Of a stretch of DNA of 64,000 nucleotides, positions 35,028-43,270 are shown in pieces. Origin of the DNA: Candidatus Pacearchaeota archaeon (lineage in GTDB: Archaea > Nanobdellota > Nanobdellia > Pacearchaeales > GW2011-AR1). The notes beneath the pieces are model-generated. The model was not told where the DNA came from and ran no database searches. It saw nothing but the letters and a program-made list of their open reading frames with translations. The stretch spans positions 1 through 64,000 of the forward strand of contig JACPHA010000010.1 of the NCBI GenBank assembly GCA_016188825.1, given 5' to 3'. The position numbers were made by a program, and so were the translations under genes. The first letter of the stretch is position 1. Each line of letters starts with the position of its first letter.

Positions 35028-35654
35028 TTAAATCTCCACCCTTATCGGTTTGCCCATAGTCAATTTAATCATCACATTCCTAACATTTTCTTTTTTCTTC
35101 GGCAGTGCATTAATAATCGCATTGTAAATAGATTCAATATTCTGCACAATTTCCTCATCTTTCATATTCTCCCTGCCCGCAAGAACTTTTATGCTTGGCT
35201 CTTTCAATCTTATCTTAATAGCCTTCTCAATTTTTCCAAGTTCATTTTTTATTGCATTTTCATTTTCCTGCCCGATAATTCCTAACTGGGGAGAAGGCAT
35301 TTTTCCCACAGGCCCTAAAACTTTCCCAAAAGCAGTTGCAACCTTCGCCATTAATCCCGGTGTAGATATAAAATAATCATAATCCCTAACAAGATTCTTC
35401 AGAGCCTTCTTGTCTTTATATTTGGCAAATTCAGGTTCAGTTATACTGTCAACAAGTTTAGTCTTCGCACTAAAAAATCCGCAGACTTTTTTTTCCTTTA
35501 TTTTGTGAGGTATGTTCACGACAATATTAACTTGGTCCCTTTTCAAATCAATTCCTTTCAAATTCACAATTAAATCAACACTCTGCTCAAATTTTTTCTT
35601 CTCTTCCTTCTTTAACTCATTTAACGCTTCTTTCAGTTTCATTTTCTCATCCAA
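35028..35654 (-). CDS. rpl1: Ribosomal protein uL1
   Basis: 208-residue L1 stalk protein; typical segments KEKKVCGFFSAKTKLVD, YDYFISTPGLMAKVATAFGK and GPVGKMPSPQLG, RPIRVEI-like end. It is the first gene of the uL1-uL10-X-P1 run. In archaea and bacteria L1 commonly represses its own operon by binding a copy of its rRNA site in the mRNA leader; the leader here is structured (see 35690-35765). Confidence 0.92.
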   Translation of the reverse strand: MDEKMKLKEALNELKKEEKKKFEQSVDLIVNLKGIDLKRDQVNIVVNIPHKIKEKKVCGFFSAKTKLVDSITEPEFAKYKDKKALKNLVRDYDYFISTPGLMAKVATAFGKVLGPVGKMPSPQLGIIGQENENAIKNELGKIEKAIKIRLKEPSIKVLAGRENMKDEEIVQNIESIYNAIINALPKKKENVRNVMIKLTMGKPIRVEI

Positions 35655-35689
35655 TATTTTGGACTCCTAGAACCTTTTCTAAAGGTTGT

Positions 35690-35765
35690 AGTCTCCTACA
35701 TTCCGGCTCATGCCCATAGAATTTTCTTATGGCAAGAGTATGTAGTCTATTGACATCTCTCTCAA
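35690..35765 (-). promoter_or_regulatory. Structured leader of the uL1 operon, possible L1 control site
   Basis: On the minus strand CTACAT (35736-35741 side) pairs with ATGTAG (35695 side), enclosing the hairpin GCCATA/TATGGGC with loop AGAAAATTC, with the asymmetric internal region ACTCTT opposite GCATGAGCCGGA. Asymmetric loops flanked by such helices are what L1 binds in its mRNA. A second small hairpin AACCTT/AAGGTT (35667-35685) lies nearer the start codon. Confidence 0.5.
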
Positions 35766-35832
35766 AAATAAAAGTGTTTTTAAACTTGTCGGTTTTTCAA
35801 AAAAGTTAAAGGAAATTATTTCTGTAAAAAAA

Positions 35833-36165
35833 TTAAGTAAAATCTTTCAATGGAGCAGTTTTATTCAATCTTTCTTTTCCAATTTTACAAAACTCTGGAT
35901 TTATTTCTATACTTATGCTATGTCTATCCATCTCCTTAGCACAAACCTCAGTTGTAAAACTTCCACCAAAAGGATCCAACAACCAATCTCCTTTATTTGA
36001 ACTTGCTTTAATAAATATCTTTACTAAATTTTTCAGTAATTGACAAGGATGGGGAGTTTTATCTTTACTCACATTTTTTACAATATTAAAGTGAAATACA
36101 TCATAAGGAGTTTTGCCATTACTTCCATTATGCGATTTACCGAAGTTGGACGAAAAAACCTGCAA
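35833..36165 (-). pseudogene. C-terminal fragment of a DNA methyltransferase
   Basis: 110 residues of the last part of an N4/N6 methyltransferase of the beta type: NGKTPYDVFHFNIVKN, HPCQLLKNLVKIFIKASSN and the SAM-binding LLDPFGGSFTTEVCAKEM. The first half with the catalytic DPPY is missing. Upstream lies the inverted repeat 36132-36187 and a different cassette. Its orientation and that of the restriction-enzyme fragment at 38210-38617 suggest the two were once neighbours. Confidence 0.75.
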
Positions 36166-36187
36166 GATTTCGTAGTCGGTAAATCGC
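36132..36187. repeat. 12-bp inverted repeat at the cassette border
   Basis: GCGATTTACCGA (36132-36143) and TCGGTAAATCGC (36176-36187) are perfect inverted arms around a 32-base spacer. It lies where the broken methyltransferase reading frame starts, so it may mark the junction of the inserted DNA. Confidence 0.6.
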
Positions 36188-36358
36188 TGTTAGTTGCCCA
36201 CGAATAATTGGAGTGGTTGATTTTTAATGCAATGTTTCCGAAGGGAAAAAATCAGGGTAGATTTTGGGTTTTAGGTTATAAAAACTACCGAAGGCAGAGT
36301 ATAATTTAAGGTGTGGGCGCGAAATTTTCTGCTTTTTTTTCTTAAGAAAGAAGAAGTT

Positions 36359-36838
36359 TTATTTGAAAGTTGCGGCACTTACAACAGAAAAAATATCATC
36401 GTATTTATCTCGAAATCTCTCAAATACTTTTACATTCATAGTGCCTGTTGGATAGTTTGTTTTTTCTTGAATCATTATCAATTCCGTAACTACAAAAATA
36501 AATTCAACAGAATACTCTCCATATTTATTCAGTTCTTTAAATTGTGCAATATCTTTCTTATCATAAACTTGTAGTGTCGGCGGAAATTTTGTTTCTGGTT
36601 TAAGTTTCTTCATTATATCGATAAGATACTCCACAAGTTTGATTGTGAGATTTTTTTTATGGCTTAATTTCATATACAAATCAATTATAAGATGAATGTG
36701 TTTCGGGGTTCTGATTCGCTTTTCAGGTTCTTGGTAATGCACTCTAAAATCAAAAGGAGATTCTGGTTTGTTTCCTTTTGAAACAAATACTTTCACACCC
36801 TCTTTTGTAGTGTGCATTAGTTTAAGATTAGCCGCCAT
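36359..36838 (-). CDS. Unknown protein, probable restriction partner of the cassette
   Basis: About 159 residues, alpha/beta (RTPKHIHLIIDLYMKLSHKK; LIMIQEKTNYPTGTMNVKVF). I do not recognise a catalytic motif. It is divergent from the RHH regulator and methyltransferase, the position where a restriction endonuclease is commonly found, so a role in that system is inferred. Start at ATG 36838 rather than the upstream frame. Confidence 0.5.
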   Translation of the reverse strand: MAANLKLMHTTKEGVKVFVSKGNKPESPFDFRVHYQEPEKRIRTPKHIHLIIDLYMKLSHKKNLTIKLVEYLIDIMKKLKPETKFPPTLQVYDKKDIAQFKELNKYGEYSVEFIFVVTELIMIQEKTNYPTGTMNVKVFERFRDKYDDIFSVVSAATFK

Positions 36839-36921
36839 ACAAATTTTAAAAAGAAACATTTTTAAATAGGTAATGTATATTTATATAGATTCATAAAGAG
36901 AAATGATCAAAAGGGGTAAAA

Positions 36922-37065
36922 ATGACAAAAGTACCATTAAATATAACCGTTGATAAAGAAATCGTTGAAAAATTTAAAGAGTTATGCGAAAACAACGATA
37001 TGAAAGTATCCACAAAGATAAATACTTTAATGAAAGAATGGATAGACAATAAAGATGAGAAATGA
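36922..37065 (+). CDS. Ribbon-helix-helix regulator (Arc-like)
   Basis: 47 residues: KVPLNITVDKEIVEKFKEL then KVSTKINTLMKEWIDN, a strand-helix-helix layout as in small CopG/Arc repressors. It overlaps the methyltransferase start by 4 bases (ATGA). It is preceded by GGGGT 5 bases before ATG. Probably a controller of the restriction-modification cassette. Confidence 0.7.
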   Translation: MTKVPLNITVDKEIVEKFKELCENNDMKVSTKINTLMKEWIDNKDEK

Positions 37066-37859
37066 AAACCAAACATAAAATCATAATAGGAGATGCTTTA
37101 AAAGAATTAAAGAAAATCCCAGATGAAAGCATCGATCTTGTGTTTGCTGATCCGCCCTATAATATGTCAAAGAAAAAAGGTTTAGGATGGAAATATAGTA
37201 ATCATGTAACTATGCAAGAACAATGGGATATTTTTACAAAAGACGATTTCTTTAAATTTAATGTTGAATGGCTTACAGAATGTTTTAGAATTTTAAAGCA
37301 TGGTGGTAGCTTATGGGTTTGTGGCTCATTTCACAATATTTACCAATTAGGTTATATAATTCAACATATGTCCGACTTAAAAATAAATAACAGTATCGTA
37401 TGGTTTAAACCGAATGCCCAACCAAATATTACTTGCAGAATGTTTACAGAAAGTACAGAGCATTTAATCTGGGCATCAAAAAATGGAAATGGACAAAAAT
37501 GGATTTTTAATTATGATGACACTAAAAATCTAATCTTTGATGACATAAACCCAAAAGGAAAACAAACCAGAAATGTATGGAGTATTCCATTAACACCTAA
37601 AAAGGAAAAATGGGCAGGAGTTCACCCAACACAAAAGCCAGAAGAATTATTAAGAAGGATAATTTTATCAAGCACTAAACCCGGAGATTTAGTTATTGAT
37701 CCATTTGTTGGAAGTGGAACAACTTCAGCAGTAGCAAAAAAGTTAGGGCGTAACTCAATAGGAATAGAAAAGGAGTCAAAATATTTAGATATTATTCAAA
37801 AAAGATTATCGCCAACACAAAAAACATTAAGCGAGTCAGAAGTGGAGATTATAAGATGA
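37062..37859 (+). CDS. DNA methyltransferase (beta class, N6-adenine or N4-cytosine)
   Basis: 265 residues with the beta-class order: catalytic motif IV VFADPPYNMSKKKG near residue 28 first, and SAM-binding motif I DLVIDPFVGSGTTSAVAKKL near 215 later. Such enzymes methylate a short DNA site to protect it from a matching nuclease. It overlaps the regulator before it and the membrane protein after it by 4 bases each, forming one coupled unit. Confidence 0.9.
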   Translation: MKTKHKIIIGDALKELKKIPDESIDLVFADPPYNMSKKKGLGWKYSNHVTMQEQWDIFTKDDFFKFNVEWLTECFRILKHGGSLWVCGSFHNIYQLGYIIQHMSDLKINNSIVWFKPNAQPNITCRMFTESTEHLIWASKNGNGQKWIFNYDDTKNLIFDDINPKGKQTRNVWSIPLTPKKEKWAGVHPTQKPEELLRRIILSSTKPGDLVIDPFVGSGTTSAVAKKLGRNSIGIEKESKYLDIIQKRLSPTQKTLSESEVEIIR

Positions 37860-38143
37860 ATAAGAAAGGTCAAGTTTTTTGGGAAATTTTATTAGCATTT
37901 GGTATAATAATTGTCGTATCATTTTTTGCGGCGGGTTTTACAAAATTATTTTTTAGCGAACTAAATGGATTTTTTTTATTTTTAGGATACCTATTTTTAC
38001 TATGTGGAATTGTTTTTAGTTTCATTCCAGACTTGAATGTAACCTATAAAGGTGTTGTTGTTGGTGGAGCTGCCGCAGTAGTTTTCTTTTTCTTATCTTG
38101 GTTAATTCCAAAGATAACAAGTTTAGTGCCACCATTACCATAA
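37856..38143 (+). CDS. Small membrane protein with a class III-like start, coupled to the methyltransferase
   Basis: 95 residues with three hydrophobic helices (WEILLAFGIIIVVSFFAAGF, FLFLGYLFLLCGIVFSFI, VVVGGAAAVVFFFLSWLI). The first residues, NKKGQVFWEI, look like the class III signal of the pilin-like proteins. It overlaps the methyltransferase stop by 4 bases (ATGA). A membrane protein in a restriction-modification unit is unusual; it may instead be a membrane effector or a captured gene. Confidence 0.6.
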   Translation: MNKKGQVFWEILLAFGIIIVVSFFAAGFTKLFFSELNGFFLFLGYLFLLCGIVFSFIPDLNVTYKGVVVGGAAAVVFFFLSWLIPKITSLVPPLP

Positions 38144-38209
38144 TAATTCTGAGGCGAAGCCGAAAGCATTGTACCCACACCCGCCATAAAAACCCAAAAT
38201 CTATTGCAA

Positions 38210-38617
38210 CTAAAGACCTTTATTGTTGTTCATATTAACGAGACAAACAAAAAATTCATTAAAATCGTTATTTCTCGAAACCATTAAATGCCAAGAAGCT
38301 CTTTTGCTAAATTCTCCGCCTCTCCAAACCTCTCCGCTTGTTATTTTAATCTCCATAGGAATTTTTATTTTTGTAAAGAATAAATCAGGATCATTATCGC
38401 TGTTAGCCTTTTTTATTTCATAATTCAGCCCTTTGGAGAATAATTTGGAGGCCATCTGTTCTAATAGATTGCTAAACGTTTCAGAAAGTAATTTATTACT
38501 TAATTTAATGTTATATTTTTCTTTAAACTCTTTAATAAAAAAACGCATTGCTTTTGAGCTTCCTCTTAAAACCTCCAGAATCATTTCTCTAGTTATCCCA
38601 AAAGGGTTATTTTGCAT
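38210..38617 (-). pseudogene. Restriction endonuclease fragment (PD-(D/E)XK)
   Basis: 135 residues with SDNDPDLFFTKIKIPMEIKI, a PD...EIK active-site pattern, followed by VWRGGEFSKRASWHLMVSR, typical of type II restriction enzymes. The frame stops at MNNNKGL, short for the family, exactly where the foreign cassette begins. With the methyltransferase fragment at 35833 it likely formed one restriction-modification pair before the cassette inserted. Start 47 bases after uL11. Confidence 0.65.
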
Positions 38618-38664
38618 AAAAAACCAAAGGAAAAACCACCTTTAAATCTTTCTTAATTCTAACA

Positions 38665-39399
38665 TTATTTCTTCCCTTTCCCCTTCTCTTCCTTCTTTGC
38701 TGGCTCTGTCGCCGATTTCGTTGCAGTTTCTTCTTTCTTCTCCCCTTCTTTTCCTGCCGCAGCTCCCGGTACAGCACCCGCAGTTGCCGTTGCAGCAACA
38801 GCTTTCGCAGCTTCTTCTGCGGCCTTCGCCTCTTCAGCCGCTTTCTTGGCTTTTTCTTGCTCCGCTTTTACCTTTGCAAAAAATTCTTCTAATTTTTTCT
38901 TTTTCTCTGTCGTAGGCTCTGTAATTTCCTCTCTGATTTCTTTATCATAAATCCCCTCTTCAATTTTTTTCATTATTTCTTTCGGGCTTTCATTATCAAT
39001 CAAAATCCCAATTGAAACAGAGCTTCCAACAATAAGTCTGACAGCAGCCCTCAAATCCTTTGCAAGCAAGCTAGATTGCTTTGCCTTTGCGACCTTGACA
39101 ATTGTTTCAAATGCAATATTCCCCGCTTTTGTTTTTCCTGCCTCGCCAGAGCCCTTTTCAATTCCCAATTCTTTTTTTATCATCTCTGAAACAGGAGGCG
39201 AGAAAACCTGTATAATATATTTTTTTGTTTTAGGATCAACTTCAATCTCAACAGGAACTTTGACGCCCTTAAATCCTGAAGTTTCTTTATTCACGTCTTC
39301 TATAACCTTTCCCAAATTTATCCCCATGGGCCCAAGCTGCTGCGCCACCACAGGTCCAGGCTTCATTGCTCCGCCGTCGACAATCAATTTTACTTTCAT
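38665..39399 (-). CDS. rpl11: Ribosomal protein uL11 with a long Lys/Ala tail
   Basis: 244 residues. The first 165 are canonical uL11: VDGGAMKPGPVVAQQLGPMG, IEVDPKTKKYIIQVFSPPVS, KAKQSSLLAKDLRAAVRLIV. The last 75 or so are a low-complexity Lys/Ala/Glu tail (AKKAAEEAKAAEEAAKAVAA), which is not found in typical uL11. Its start ATG overlaps the upstream restriction-enzyme stop by 4 bases. Confidence 0.92.
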   Translation of the reverse strand: MKVKLIVDGGAMKPGPVVAQQLGPMGINLGKVIEDVNKETSGFKGVKVPVEIEVDPKTKKYIIQVFSPPVSEMIKKELGIEKGSGEAGKTKAGNIAFETIVKVAKAKQSSLLAKDLRAAVRLIVGSSVSIGILIDNESPKEIMKKIEEGIYDKEIREEITEPTTEKKKKLEEFFAKVKAEQEKAKKAAEEAKAAEEAAKAVAATATAGAVPGAAAGKEGEKKEETATKSATEPAKKEEKGKGKK

Positions 39400-40100
39400 T
39401 CTAGATTTTCCTGTCCATTTTTCATTAATGTTTTTAAATCATCTATAAACTTATCAAACATTTTTACCTTATTGCTTTCTTCAACTTCAGTTTCACTCAT
39501 TACATAACTACCATCTGTATCAACTTCAACAATCGCTCGCCCCTTTTTTGCAGGATTTTTTATACTAAGTGTTCCATCTTCATCAGGTGTTATAAAAAAG
39601 GCTTTTACATGTTTTGTTACTTCATCCTGCAACAATTTTAATTTCCAATAGCCCGTTTGCGCTATTCTTTCTCTTAATGTAACTTTGCTTGATACTACTG
39701 CTATTACTCTTAAAGTTTTTGGATTAAAAATTATCATATCGACATCTGGTAAATGAGAACCAAATTCACCGAAATCTAAAAGGAGATTTCTTTTAATGAT
39801 ATTTAATTCCTTTGTAAGATTTATACTGTTGGTTTTTTCCAAAGTATTACCACCAATTATATTTAATCCTAAACTTTTAACTTCATCATTTATTATATAC
39901 ATTATCAATTTCTCAAGATTTTTTCCTTTAAATGCCCGCCAAGATTGTTCATGATCTCTATTTTTAGTTGGATTTTTTTCCCAATCTTTTTTGTGGATTT
40001 CTTTGGCTTCCTTTAACATTGAGGATATATACCTATACGTTTCTATTCCATGTATTTTCTTCTTTTCTTCGTAAAGTTTAGTCAGATCATAAAAATCCAT
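39396..40100 (-). CDS. Type II restriction endonuclease, BsaWI-like
   Basis: 234 residues. SWRAFKGKNLEKLIMYII, then PDVDMIIFNPKTL and VVSSKVTLRERIAQTGYWKL, match what I recall of the BsaWI-type family that cuts CCGG-containing sites; the SSK...E pattern would be in the active site. It lies between the methyltransferase (2 bases apart) and uL11 (4-base overlap). The recognition site is not known. Confidence 0.8.
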   Translation of the reverse strand: MDFYDLTKLYEEKKKIHGIETYRYISSMLKEAKEIHKKDWEKNPTKNRDHEQSWRAFKGKNLEKLIMYIINDEVKSLGLNIIGGNTLEKTNSINLTKELNIIKRNLLLDFGEFGSHLPDVDMIIFNPKTLRVIAVVSSKVTLRERIAQTGYWKLKLLQDEVTKHVKAFFITPDEDGTLSIKNPAKKGRAIVEVDTDGSYVMSETEVEESNKVKMFDKFIDDLKTLMKNGQENLE

Positions 40101-40101
40101 A

Positions 40102-40896
40102 TTATTTATACCTCTGCCATTTTATCTTGTTTTCTTTTTTCTCATTCGTTTCATCTTCTTTCTTTTCAGGTTTTTTCATTATTATTAAATATTTATGGCC
40201 ACGTAGAAAAAAATTAAATTTTTGAGCTCTATAATGCCAAATTCTTGTATTTGAACTTTGATTTCTTCTTGCTACACAAATTAAATCCATTGGCTCAAAA
40301 CCGACTTTTTCAAGCATTTGATAAATTTTAAAACCAACAGGAGTAAATTTTTTCTTAACCCATTGATCACCAATTAACCAGCCTATAACCTTTCCCTCTT
40401 TTAAAATTCTATAGATCTCTACTGCAACTTTTTCTAATTCCTCATAAAATTTAGGATCCTCCGCAGAAATTTTTCCTATGTCAGAAGCCTCATTTGAGTA
40501 ATTAACATTGTTTCCGTAGGGAGAATCTATAAATACCATATCAACCGAATCGTCTTCTAAAGGAATTTTTCTGGCATCATTTTTTATGGCTTTGGGATGT
40601 TGAGGATTGATATCATAGCCCATTACTCTCCTATTTTCTTCTTCACAAACATCAATGGTTGTCCCACTGCCAACCATTGGATCCACGACTAAATCTTTAG
40701 ATTTAGTATAGCGTTGAATCAAATTCCAAATTATAAAAGCGGGCGTTACGCCCTGAAACTTATTATTTCCCTTTTTATTTTTTCCATAACTCTGTTTAGA
40801 ATAGTCCCACAGGGTTGTAGTTTCAAACGGCGGAAGTTCTTCAATTTCGTCATTTTTCTTTTCTATTTCTATGTTTGTTTTCTGTTCTTCTTTCAT
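40102..40896 (-). CDS. DNA methyltransferase partnered with the BsaWI-like enzyme
   Basis: 264 residues with SAM motif LVVDPMVGSGTTIDVCEEEN first, then catalytic FIDSPYGNNVNYSNEASDIG (a DPPY variant), and a C-terminal target-recognition part rich in Lys/Glu (KKPEKKEDETNEKKENK). The start overlaps the Spt5 stop by 4 bases. With the next gene it forms a restriction-modification pair in the middle of the spt5-rpl11 unit. Confidence 0.85.
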   Translation of the reverse strand: MKEEQKTNIEIEKKNDEIEELPPFETTTLWDYSKQSYGKNKKGNNKFQGVTPAFIIWNLIQRYTKSKDLVVDPMVGSGTTIDVCEEENRRVMGYDINPQHPKAIKNDARKIPLEDDSVDMVFIDSPYGNNVNYSNEASDIGKISAEDPKFYEELEKVAVEIYRILKEGKVIGWLIGDQWVKKKFTPVGFKIYQMLEKVGFEPMDLICVARRNQSSNTRIWHYRAQKFNFFLRGHKYLIIMKKPEKKEDETNEKKENKIKWQRYK

Positions 40897-41399
40897 TCCA
40901 GCTCAAATTCCTCCTCAATTGTTTTCTCTTCCTTCTTTTCCTTGCTTTCTTCCTTCTCTCCCTTTTCACGCCTTATAACCTTTACGCTGTCCATTTTTAC
41001 CGTCACCGGAATCGGAACAGAAGCCCCCAACAAAGAAACAACAACCTCTCCCTTCTGCTTGTCAATCCTAGTCACTTTCGCCTGTTCGCCTTTGAAAGTT
41101 TTCGCAATGATTTCTACAATGTCCCCAATCTCAATGTTCATTTCCTCAACCTTCGGCTGGAGCATATTTTGTATGTCTTTATACTCAACAGTTTTCCCAA
41201 TAATTCCTTTTACATAAGGCAGATTAAAAACAGCTTCTTCTGCAGATTCTCTATCCAGCGCCTCAAGAATTATATATCCCTTCAAACCATGCGGCTTTGC
41301 AATCGCAAACACACTCAAACTTTTTCTCTCTATCCTCTCGCCAATAAGCTCTACTGATTTTTCTTCTTTATTCGTCGTGACCTTTATAATGAAAATCAT
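40893..41399 (-). CDS. spt5: Transcription elongation factor Spt5 (archaeal NusG)
   Basis: Binds RNA polymerase and increases processivity. 168 residues: NGN domain (SLSVFAIAKPHGLKGYIILE) and KOW domain (IEIGDIVEIIAKTFKGEQAK), then an acidic Lys/Glu tail. In most archaea it precedes rpl11, as here, but a restriction-modification pair sits between them. SecE, often next to it, is found far away at 50502. Confidence 0.9.
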   Translation of the reverse strand: MIFIIKVTTNKEEKSVELIGERIERKSLSVFAIAKPHGLKGYIILEALDRESAEEAVFNLPYVKGIIGKTVEYKDIQNMLQPKVEEMNIEIGDIVEIIAKTFKGEQAKVTRIDKQKGEVVVSLLGASVPIPVTVKMDSVKVIRREKGEKEESKEKKEEKTIEEEFELE

Positions 41400-41421
41400 T
41401 TTTTCTCCAAAATGTCTTAAG

Positions 41422-41462
41422 CTCCGCTACCTCTTAAATTTAAGAAGTAGATATAAGCTTTA
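41422..41462 (-). promoter_or_regulatory. Promoter and leader hairpin of the spt5 unit
   Basis: On the minus strand TTTTTTAAAGCTTATATC gives a TATA-like box near 41460-41470, followed by a stem formed by AGCTT, CTAC/GTAG and TCTTAA/TTAAGA, and then TTTTGGAG as a Shine-Dalgarno near the start at 41399. The hairpin lies in the leader and could influence expression. Confidence 0.5.
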
Positions 41463-41476
41463 AAAAATATGGCTTT

Positions 41477-42124
41477 TTAAATTTTTCTTCTTCCCTCAAA
41501 TTTTTCAGAAGCCTTGAAAAGCATTATTATTTCAACAATCAAGGCCGCAATCATCGGTATAAATCCTACGAAAACAATCAAGGTTGCTCCTCCAACAATT
41601 TCCAGTATTCCCGCGGTATTTGCATATTGCACTCTATCCTTTAGCTTCAACAAACCAACACCAAAAAGAATACGATATGCCCCAATAATTAAACTAATAA
41701 CAATCCACAAAATTAAAATTATCATCAAACCCAAAATTTCTTGTTCCGTCAAAGAGCCGCTGCTGTTTATATTTACGTTGCCTTGGAAAGTGCTAAAATC
41801 AAATTCCTCCAAATTTCCCTCTGTCTGCGCGCTTACATTGCCAAGCAAAGAAAACATTGTAACAAAGAAGCCAATGGTCAAAATAATAATTCCAATAACA
41901 ACTCCAATCCAAGCCATCACCGTCAACAAAGTGTTCTTAAACCTCTTCCCCAAAACGACAAACCCATAAGTGAAAAATATCCATAAAACTCCAGAAATCA
42001 AGCCAAAAAAATTCCCAACAAGCCTGCCTTTATCTCCCCAAGTAAACCCAGCGAGAAAAATAATCACAGACAAAACCAAACTGACTATGCCGCACCACGC
42101 CGCTGTTTTAAATGGTTTTTTCAT
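41477..42124 (-). CDS. Multi-helix membrane protein (DUF996-like)
   Basis: About 215 residues with five or six hydrophobic helices (FKTAAWCGIVSLVLSVIIFL, VMAWIGVVIGIIILTIGFFV, EILGLMIILILWIVISLIIG, EIVGGATLIVFVGFIPMIAA). Start at ATG 42124 in preference to the upstream 42175. DUF996 is common in Woesearchaeota. Function unknown. Confidence 0.6.
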   Translation of the reverse strand: MKKPFKTAAWCGIVSLVLSVIIFLAGFTWGDKGRLVGNFFGLISGVLWIFFTYGFVVLGKRFKNTLLTVMAWIGVVIGIIILTIGFFVTMFSLLGNVSAQTEGNLEEFDFSTFQGNVNINSSGSLTEQEILGLMIILILWIVISLIIGAYRILFGVGLLKLKDRVQYANTAGILEIVGGATLIVFVGFIPMIAALIVEIIMLFKASEKFEGRRKI

Positions 42125-42197
42125 CTTTATTATAAAAAAAAGAGAGTTATAAACTTTTTTATATAATCTATCCAATGTAATATACCCAAATTTTATT

Positions 42198-42216
42198 TAT
42201 GTCAAGGAACTTGACA
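42198..42216. terminator. Perfect hairpin between two minus-strand genes
   Basis: ATGTCAAG (42198-42205), GAA and CTTGACAT (42209-42216) form an 8-bp stem with a 3-base loop. It lies between the stop of the regulator (42225) and the next gene. It begins TTATG-TC like family 1 repeats, so it might be a remnant. Confidence 0.45.
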
Positions 42217-42224
42217 TCACAAAA

Positions 42225-42671
42225 TTATTCCTCCAATTTCCCCAAATATTCCTTAATCCTCTCAATAGTCTGCGGAATTATAAAACTCTCAATTTTTATC
42301 CTGAATATTTCTGCTAGGGTCTCAAATTCAGAAAGCCTATATTTGTTCTCCAGTTTGTCAACCAGCATAATGTCCCTGAGTCTTTTTAATTGCCTCCTTA
42401 TGTTGCTTTCTGCTAAACCTTTATTCTCAAGGGAATTTTCTTTTCTTATCTGCTCTATTTTATTCCTTATCTCAAAAGAATTAAGCCAATTTTTTTGCTT
42501 TCTTGCCTCTTCCAAAACCAAAAGCAAATCAACTATTATGTCCCTTGAATCTCCTGGCTGCAAAAGGCCAAGGCTCAAACAAACTTTTCTTATCAAATCT
42601 CTATGCGTTGACTCATACGGCTTTTCATATCTTCTCAGAGTAATTTCTAACAATGGTAATTCCTTAACCAT
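42225..42671 (-). CDS. Helix-turn-helix regulator
   Basis: 148 residues. A C-terminal half with GLAESNIRRQLKRLRDIMLV resembles a winged helix-turn-helix; the N-terminal part has DLIRKVCLSLGLLQPGDSRD. No metal-binding Cys. It stands alone, so its target may be the genes nearby or its own promoter. Confidence 0.6.
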   Translation of the reverse strand: MVKELPLLEITLRRYEKPYESTHRDLIRKVCLSLGLLQPGDSRDIIVDLLLVLEEARKQKNWLNSFEIRNKIEQIRKENSLENKGLAESNIRRQLKRLRDIMLVDKLENKYRLSEFETLAEIFRIKIESFIIPQTIERIKEYLGKLEE

Positions 42672-42726
42672 TTTTATACAACAATAATCAAAGTTATAAA
42701 TTTTTGGCTCTAATGACTCTACAACT

Positions 42727-42870
42727 TAAGGTGATATAGACTCTTTTATAATATAGGACATTAATAATTGACCAAGAGCGTCATAGACTATATCAATATT
42801 TCTGTGGTTTTAAATCTTGAATGTAGGAAAAGACATACAAATTGATAAAAAACATATGTATTTTACTATA
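42727..42870 (+). repeat. Hairpin repeat family 2, third copy
   Basis: Outer stem TGATATAG/CTATATCA encloses GGACATTAATAATTG; then AAAAGACATA with TATGTATTTT and ACTATAG. It begins GGTGAT, like the GGGTGAT end of the mazF element. Directly after it follows a family 3 array. Confidence 0.6.
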
Positions 42871-43095
42871 GAGGACTTTGAATAACCCCTGTTTCTTTGC
42901 TTTTTTCAAAGTCCTTCTTAGAGGGTTTTGAAAGTTTTTAGGGTTTTTCAAAACCTTCTATAAGATATATTTGTCTCTAAAAAATGTTTTATGGACAATT
43001 CACGCGATTATACCATCTTTCTGCGAATTGTCTTATTAGAAAATTCGGAACAAATTTATAATTTAATTATCCGAATTATCTATAATTATTTATTT
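42868..43095 (+). repeat. Hairpin repeat family 3, third copy
   Basis: TAGAGGACTTTGAATAACC opens the stem AGGACTTTGAA/TTCAAAGTCCT; then GAGGGTTTTGAAA/TTTCAAAACCTTC (18401 array: GAGAGTTTTGAAA/TTTCAAAACTCTC, a compensatory change), GACAATTC/GAATTGTC and AATTCGG/CCGAATT. It lies between divergent genes. Confidence 0.7.
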
Positions 43096-43270
43096 CATCA
43101 AAGATACATAATACAGTCTATTAAGATGTAAAAAATTGATAGTAGAAATTATATTTCAAAGTAAATATTAAGCAAAATTTTGATAAATTTAGAATATTTG
43201 CTCTAATGTCCAAGAGTAAAAAACCAACAAGAACAACAATTATTATAAATCTAGCCTTTCTTGTTTTAGA

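Noticed and set aside
35690-35765. tRNA-like fold in the rpl1 leader
   Set aside because: There is no T-loop TTCRA or anticodon arm of correct size; it is better explained as an mRNA leader structure.
37856-38143. True pilin
   Set aside because: It has three helices rather than one, so the KKGQ start is probably coincidental.
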